Below are positions 58,470 through 64,000 of a stretch of 64,000 bases of DNA, one piece after another (position 1 is the stretch's first letter; each line of letters begins with the position of its first letter). This DNA comes from Paulownia fortunei (Eukaryota > Streptophyta > Magnoliopsida > Lamiales > Paulowniaceae). The notes under the pieces were generated by a model. The model made no database searches. It saw only the letters and a list, made by a program, of their open reading frames with translations, and was not told the DNA's origin. The DNA is taken from contig CM033121.1 in NCBI GenBank assembly GCA_019321725.1, forward strand, positions 9,300,001-9,364,000, read 5' to 3'. The position numbers and the translations under genes were made by a program.

Positions 58470-59402
58470 GGATGATTAGGTCAGTCACTCTTTGAGGGAA
58501 TTATTATATCGAGCTCAAGGGGTATTCTTGTGTCTTCTCTAAAACTTTCAGCACTATACTTTGAAAGTATGTAATGATACAATTCAAACTCCTCCAGAGG
58601 TATTGAAGAGCTAGGTTTTTGGTGGCTATAGCCAGTGGGTCTGACCTAGTCAACTCAGAAAAACTAGATATTATTATGAGTGGGGAATCTGAGATTTTTT
58701 GTCTAAAGAAATACAAAGGGAAAAAATAGAGAAAGAGGAAAAAAATAGGAGGACTTAGAAATTTCTTACCCAACAACACACGAACACAGGTGGAAGATAA
58801 GTAGTAGCACTAACAATTATTTTGTTGTTGCTTGGGTCGCTGGTCGCTGAAGACACTAATTGATATTTCTTGCTTTGAAAGAAAAGCCAAAAATGTGAGA
58901 ATGAAAGGGGATATCCATTTTACATGAAAAGGAAAGAAGATGAAAGTACTGTAAATCTACCTGGATAGATAAATCTATTGATCAAATTAGCTCAATGGGC
59001 ACGAGGATGGGCGAATTTGTTCTGGCAGTTAAGGTGACAGCTACTAAATAGCAAGTCATGATAAGCACGTGCTTTAGAATTAATGATGGGCGTAAAATTC
59101 AAAAAAATGCGGGATTTGAAATGTTAAGCTACGTCTTTTCGAGGCACAAACTTTTTGAATGATGTAATTTAGCGGCTGACCTGAAGATTAAAACTTTAGC
59201 ACATTTTAGTAGGTCAAGTGAAATGAGTTCTAACTCTATTTGACCTAACTGCTTTAGCTCAAGTAGGGTAGAAGAAACTAGTTGACGTGGCTTAAATCTG
59301 ACCTAGTTAATTGGGCGTAATAGGTTCGGGCCACAACATGATGATTGAATTCTACATTTGGATTTTTCATGGGCTGGGCCTATATGGTTAAGAGATAGTG
59401 GC
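58470..59402. other. Unassigned DNA, possibly Tat 3' region
   Basis: No domain recognised. A 91-codon minus frame (58779-58504) with an aromatic-rich start looks like chance. Confidence 0.4.
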
Positions 59403-62263
59403 ATATATGTGACACCCCCATTACTACAGAACTATATATATAGTATAATTTAACATGATAGAGCCTGTGTGCATGCATTATTTTTTTTTTTTTGCAACAT
59501 ATTAATAAATAATAAATATTTTTCCCACTCACAGACTAATATATATACCTGCAGATGACCCATAACAATCATAATATTTATATACCCGTGTACAGAAAAG
59601 TTATAAAAGTAACACATTGTACAAATCCCAAAACGTAATACAATAGACTACAAAATCAAATAAGTTAACAATCAACCCAACAGGTCGTCATCCATGTACA
59701 CTGATCCTCAGAACCTGTAGGAACCCCAACAGCTTGCCCAGTAAGTCCATGGTATCAAGTATCACCAGACTCACCTACAATGCATAAATTATATGAGCTA
59801 ACGCTCAACAAGTAAAGATTATGCATGTCAAAGAATAATCTACAATATCAAGTCATGCATCTCAAAATCCTATGCCCACAATGCAATTTTATGCATCAAA
59901 TATTCTCTCAAAATCATTTCTTTCTTGGGCCCCTGACCAACGCTACTATCCCATACACCGGAAAAGAGCTCTGCACATCGCCATAATCCAATGGCCAATA
60001 ATCATAAAAGCATGAAAATCCATGCACACTCATACGCATGCAAATCCATGCACGCGAACCTGCAAATCCATGCATAAAACCATGCAAATCCATGCATGCT
60101 TCGGTGCACTAGTAGTGGTCAGCAAAATATTTTCCTTTCTCTGAATCATGCCGTGCAATGCAATATTTATCACAATGCTCGTATATGATGCATGCACGTG
60201 CTAATGACAATGCCCCTGTATATATGCTCAATGGAGAGCCCTCTACTATGCACATATGATCTATGGTATTACATATAAATCACACATCTACTATGTCTAT
60301 GCATTGTAGTTGCAAATGAATCTTTACTTACCTTTCACTTGATTGGTGGCTTAGTCTAAATTTGTTTAGTATTCCTCTCCAACCTTAGATGTAAAATAGC
60401 CTGTAATATTACCCAACATCAAGCACCATTCCCAATTTGGCAAGTTGAAAGCACAAAATCTCATACCAGACCTTAAACACCAAGCTATAAGCTAACAATC
60501 AAGCTTTCACAAACTAGAACCCAATATAGCCCCTCAAATACCTCAATTTCTCATCTTAAATACATGAAAACATCATGTAATTGAAGTATTATAACTCTAA
60601 TAGCATGTACCTAATTTTTAATACTCAATAGCAACATGTCTAGGTTGAAACATGCTAAGTGATCAAATGTGGCAGATTCATATTTTCATATTTTCTTGCT
60701 GTCAAGTTTAGTTGCATGATAATTTTAACATCCCTAAACATATCCAATCACTCCAAAAATTTTACCACACTTAGATAACATGTATATAAATGTAACCATA
60801 TCATATAATTGCTAAAAATCATGGATATAGCTTTCCAAGTTCAGCTCTCTTCACGACATACTAAAACAGATTGTTTCCTACCATGACAGTTTTGCACACT
60901 TCATGACATTAATGGTTTTGCACCATTAAGTATATTCAATCACTCCAACATTTTCACCATACTTAGATAACATATATAAGGAGACAACCAGGTCATATTA
61001 TTACCAAAAATAATGGATTTAGCTCCCTTAATTCAGTTTCCTTCACAGCACACCAAAACAGATTTTGCTATTTTGGCAGTTTGAGTGTTTTTCCAATATC
61101 ATTCTCTATTTCAATTTCCAACTGATAAAACTTCATTCCAATACTCTTAACTCATATATAGTCATGTAAATGGTAATAATTATAGGTTTTATTCAACATA
61201 CCATACACTTTTGAAGCCTAAAACACAAGAAAACAGTAAGATGACAGTTTCTGCCACAAGTATTTCCTATTAAGTGTTTGTGATCAAAAACCCTTTCTTT
61301 GTGCACCAAAGTCTAACTAAAAACTTCCTAACACTATTATAAGAGATATTGAAAGCTTAATAAGCCATAAAACCATTCATAATAATCTGAAAACCAAAGG
61401 CAAAACCGTAGATAAGTGTTACCTATGCAGATTTTGAGGCTAACTTGATGGTAATCACTTTTTCTTTGCTTTTCTTGCTTTTATTTCAACTTGGAATCAA
61501 TTTGGATCACTTGGAGACCTTAAGGTGTGTGTATGGAAGATGAAAATGGCTGAAATGAGGGTCTGGTCGTTGCTTAAGGGTGAAGGGTTTGAGGTGTTAG
61601 CTTGAGATGTTAGCTTAAGCTTAATAAGAAAGCATGAGGTGGCAAGTAAATGGCAAATCTGATTTTCTCCCTTATCTTGCAGCCCTAATCTTGTGTGTCT
61701 CGTCTATTTTTATTTGGTTGCAACCTATCTTAATCACCATTCATTCCCATAGGTAATTCCTATGTCTGTTCATTCGATCTCCAAACCGATTCGCATCCGA
61801 TTCTTAAAGAATTATCTAGTTTGCATTTCTAAAATCATATGCACATAAGGGCCTTGTAATATGACACTTAAATCATATTATATCATGTCCAATATCCCAA
61901 GTATGCTAATTTACAAATATATACTTTTGAAATAACTTGATCAAATCAAATTAAACCGTATAAGCTTACTAGTAACACTTTTAACACTTCCAAAATTATA
62001 ACCTATATATCCCATCTATATCTAATATTGATCCACCTCATTTTCTTCTTATTTCAATATAAAATCAACTACTTAGATTAGGAAATTCAATAACTAATAC
62101 CGTGCAAGAGCTTCAGAATTAAGTTTAATATTCAAGAATGTCGTATAAAATGAAATAAATTATGCAATGTCAATAGAAATGCAAATAGCATATAAAATTA
62201 ACACGTAATGCATGAATCATATTTGGCCATGTGAGTAGTAAGAGGCTCGGATATCACAATATA
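59403..62263 (-). mobile_element. Solo LTR of a Ty3/gypsy element, duplication ATATA
   Basis: LTR 59408-62258 (2851 bp) with ends TGTGACACCC and GGATATCACA, near-perfect 10-base inverted ends, flanked by ATATA on both sides (59403-59407, 62259-62263). No coding domain. It shares structure with the solo LTR at 42464 (GGGCCC followed by a TGGCCAAT-containing block), so the two belong to related families. Minus orientation is inferred from that resemblance. Confidence 0.88.
60008..60101. repeat. Short direct repeats with CATGCA (RY-type) motifs
   Basis: Four or five imperfect copies of GCAAATCCATGCA at 20-24-base spacing. Contains six CATGCA and two ATGCAAAT words; a GCATGCACGTGC (RY next to G-box) is at 60190-60201. 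Confidence 0.7.
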
Positions 62264-62730
62264 CGGCCTTAATACGAGAGTGGTTATGGAGGCAGATGTA
62301 TAAAGTTCTTCACTAAGTTGAATTAATGATTGAGGCTAGCCTGGATAGGTCTAGTTTGGCTAACTTGGATAAATCCTAGCTGACTAGCTCTTCCCAAGCA
62401 GAATATACGAAAACCCTGGTCTTTGCTAGGGAGAATCCTAGTCTAATTCTACCAAGTGTAGGATAAAAAAAGTGAATCCAACCTTAAAAAATTTGTTTGA
62501 TTAGTGGTTAGCTTACTTTGTGATGTTCATCCGAAGAAGGAAATAGAATCCAACTTTTATTTAATTATCTATTTGCTCTCTCTATTATATAAAGCCTTCA
62601 TTAACAACAAGGTATGTTTTATGTTACATGACATTATATTCCAACATTCTTGATTTATGATTATTCTCTACGAGCACTTACTAACCTAAGTATGAGAGGG
62701 TGTCCGCTTGGCAACCCTCAACTCCTAATT
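62264..62730 (+). repeat. Tat-type LTR-like block (3' part)
   Basis: TATATAAA at 62586-62593 and the phrase CACTTACTAACCTAAGTATG near 62675, as found near the end of Tat LTRs. Its 5' part may lie before 59403, split by the solo LTR. Confidence 0.35.
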
Positions 62731-64000
62731 CTTATTTTGTAGGTGTTTTGAATGAGAATTGAAAAATTGAATTGTTGGATCATTGATTCTTATATCGTGC
62801 TATTTTCTGTATGCACCAAATAAAAATATTATAATAATTAATCGAATATGCCAAATCCTAGATAGTTGCGTGAGTTGTTGGGATTTGGAAAAAGTAATGC
62901 GATAATATAAAACAAGTAACGACATTTACTTATTAACAAAAAGGACAAATCAGCCAATTAACCATTTCTAATGATTGTTGATTGCAACTAGTTATCAAGG
63001 TAGCATTATTAAAATAAAAAATAAAAAGAATAGTTAATCAACTGGAAAATTGAAGGCTCATTATTATAAATTTTGAATTCGAACCTCACTAATATATAAG
63101 ATTTTATCTACTTTTAAAGGTAATTGTTAGTTAATTATAAATTATTATTATTGTTAAAATTGATTATTGTTATAATTATTGATAATTAACATTCATTATG
63201 TAATGATAAAGGAACTGATTTACTCAAAAAACAATTAAAGAAGAATAATTAGCTTGTAGTTGTCAAGAAAGAATAATTAGCATGTAATAGTCAACAATAA
63301 CGCTCAATTATTACTAATAAAATATATACTCCACTAAGTATTCTTTTTTTCTTCAACGAAATAATGGTAATGATCAGGTCATGCTTGCGACAATTACTAC
63401 CATTTCTTGTTTTACCATTATGAAAGAAACAAGAAAGTTGAAAATTAAGCTAATAATTGTACTAAAATATTGCATATAATTTGAGTTAAGAGAAGTCAAC
63501 TATTCGCTAATGCTCTTGTATGCCAACATTACCTTTCAATATGGCTCGTTGCTAAGTTGACATTTTTTGCGTGACACCTTAGGATTGACTATATATGTAT
63601 TTCAAAATTTTCTCATATGAGGACATGCATTTAAATGTCTGCCAGCCAGCCCCCACCCCCAAACCACAAACCATTAGAGAAGGGGAGGGGAGTTGGATCG
63701 GATGATCATCTATTCTCACTTTATCTATAATTTTAAAATTTGTAATTAAATGACAAAGAATTCAAAATATTGCTCTTTTCAAAAAATTTAATTAATATTT
63801 ATATATAAATTAAAATATTTATCTCAACCCCAAAAACAAAAATTCTGGCTCTGTCGATATGAATTAGCTTAGTAAACATGTTAGTATATTTTAGAGACTG
63901 GAATCATGTTAGTATATCAAATATAAAATTCTCCAAGTAGTAAAGGAAACATGTTAAGGTGACATGTACCAACGAGCACCTTTTTTTATTGGCCTATTGA
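62731..64000. other. Noncoding right end, shares a segment with 13.8-14.0 kb
   Basis: 62970-63010 and 63325-63420 match 13860-14020 in order (TTGCAACTAGTTATC, AAGGTAGCATTATTAAA, ACTCC/ACTCG, TTTCTTGTTTTACC) with about 300 extra bases inside. C-rich run at 63650-63660. No coding frame supported. Confidence 0.5.

Noticed and set aside
1..64000. tRNA, rRNA, CRISPR, LINE, DNA transposon or pararetrovirus sequences
   Set aside because: I looked for cloverleaf or rRNA words, regular spacers, poly-A-tailed RT, transposase motifs and viral movement protein motifs by eye and saw none I could support.

Overview
This is nuclear DNA from a flowering plant: AT-rich and intergenic, with two 100-N scaffold gaps (1094-1193 and 58370-58469). 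I found no intact host gene, tRNA or rRNA. Nearly everything that can be assigned is LTR retrotransposon, nested, fragmented and full of stop codons. I cannot name the species from the sequence.

Layout. 1194-11065 (+) is a decayed Athila-like Ty3/gypsy element with gag, protease, RT, RNase H, integrase and a 3' LTR. Between integrase and the 3' LTR it carries two unusual pieces: a degenerate Cys-motif reading frame, and an intronless copy of a LOG-type cytokinin-activating phosphoribohydrolase. Its 3' LTR is cut at 11065 by a Sirevirus-like Ty1/copia gag-integrase fragment (11065-13360, +). 14085-20110 (-) holds an LTR-like block, a PPT, a Sirevirus-type env-like gene remnant and copia pol scraps. 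20561-23183 (-) is the 5' end of another Athila-like element (LTR, tRNA-Asp-type PBS, gag remnant). 23560-27260 (-) is a third copia relic.

29490-39395 (+) is a complete but dead Ty1/copia element with 2.2-kb LTRs, an initiator-Met PBS, a PPT and a perfect GAGAT target duplication. 40066-53524 (+) is a Tat-lineage Ty3/gypsy element with 0.45-kb LTRs, two RNase H domains and an antisense extra ORF downstream of pol. It has been hit by two clean solo LTRs (42464-44753, duplication TGGAT; 49811-51386, duplication AAGCT) and an LTR-start fragment at 47881. Removing the first solo LTR rejoins the protease frame. 54150-62730 has pieces of further Tat-like elements, another LTR of the LOG-carrying family (55640-56960, -) and a third solo LTR (59408-62258, duplication ATATA) rich in CATGCA motifs.

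The most interesting object is the retrotransposon that captured a LOG gene. Its LTR family recurs at four places in the window, so the family was mobile, though only one internal region with LOG is present here to prove carriage. Decay everywhere favours G-to-A and C-to-T changes (catalytic Asp to Asn, Trp/Gln/Arg codons to stops), as expected of long-methylated plant repeats.
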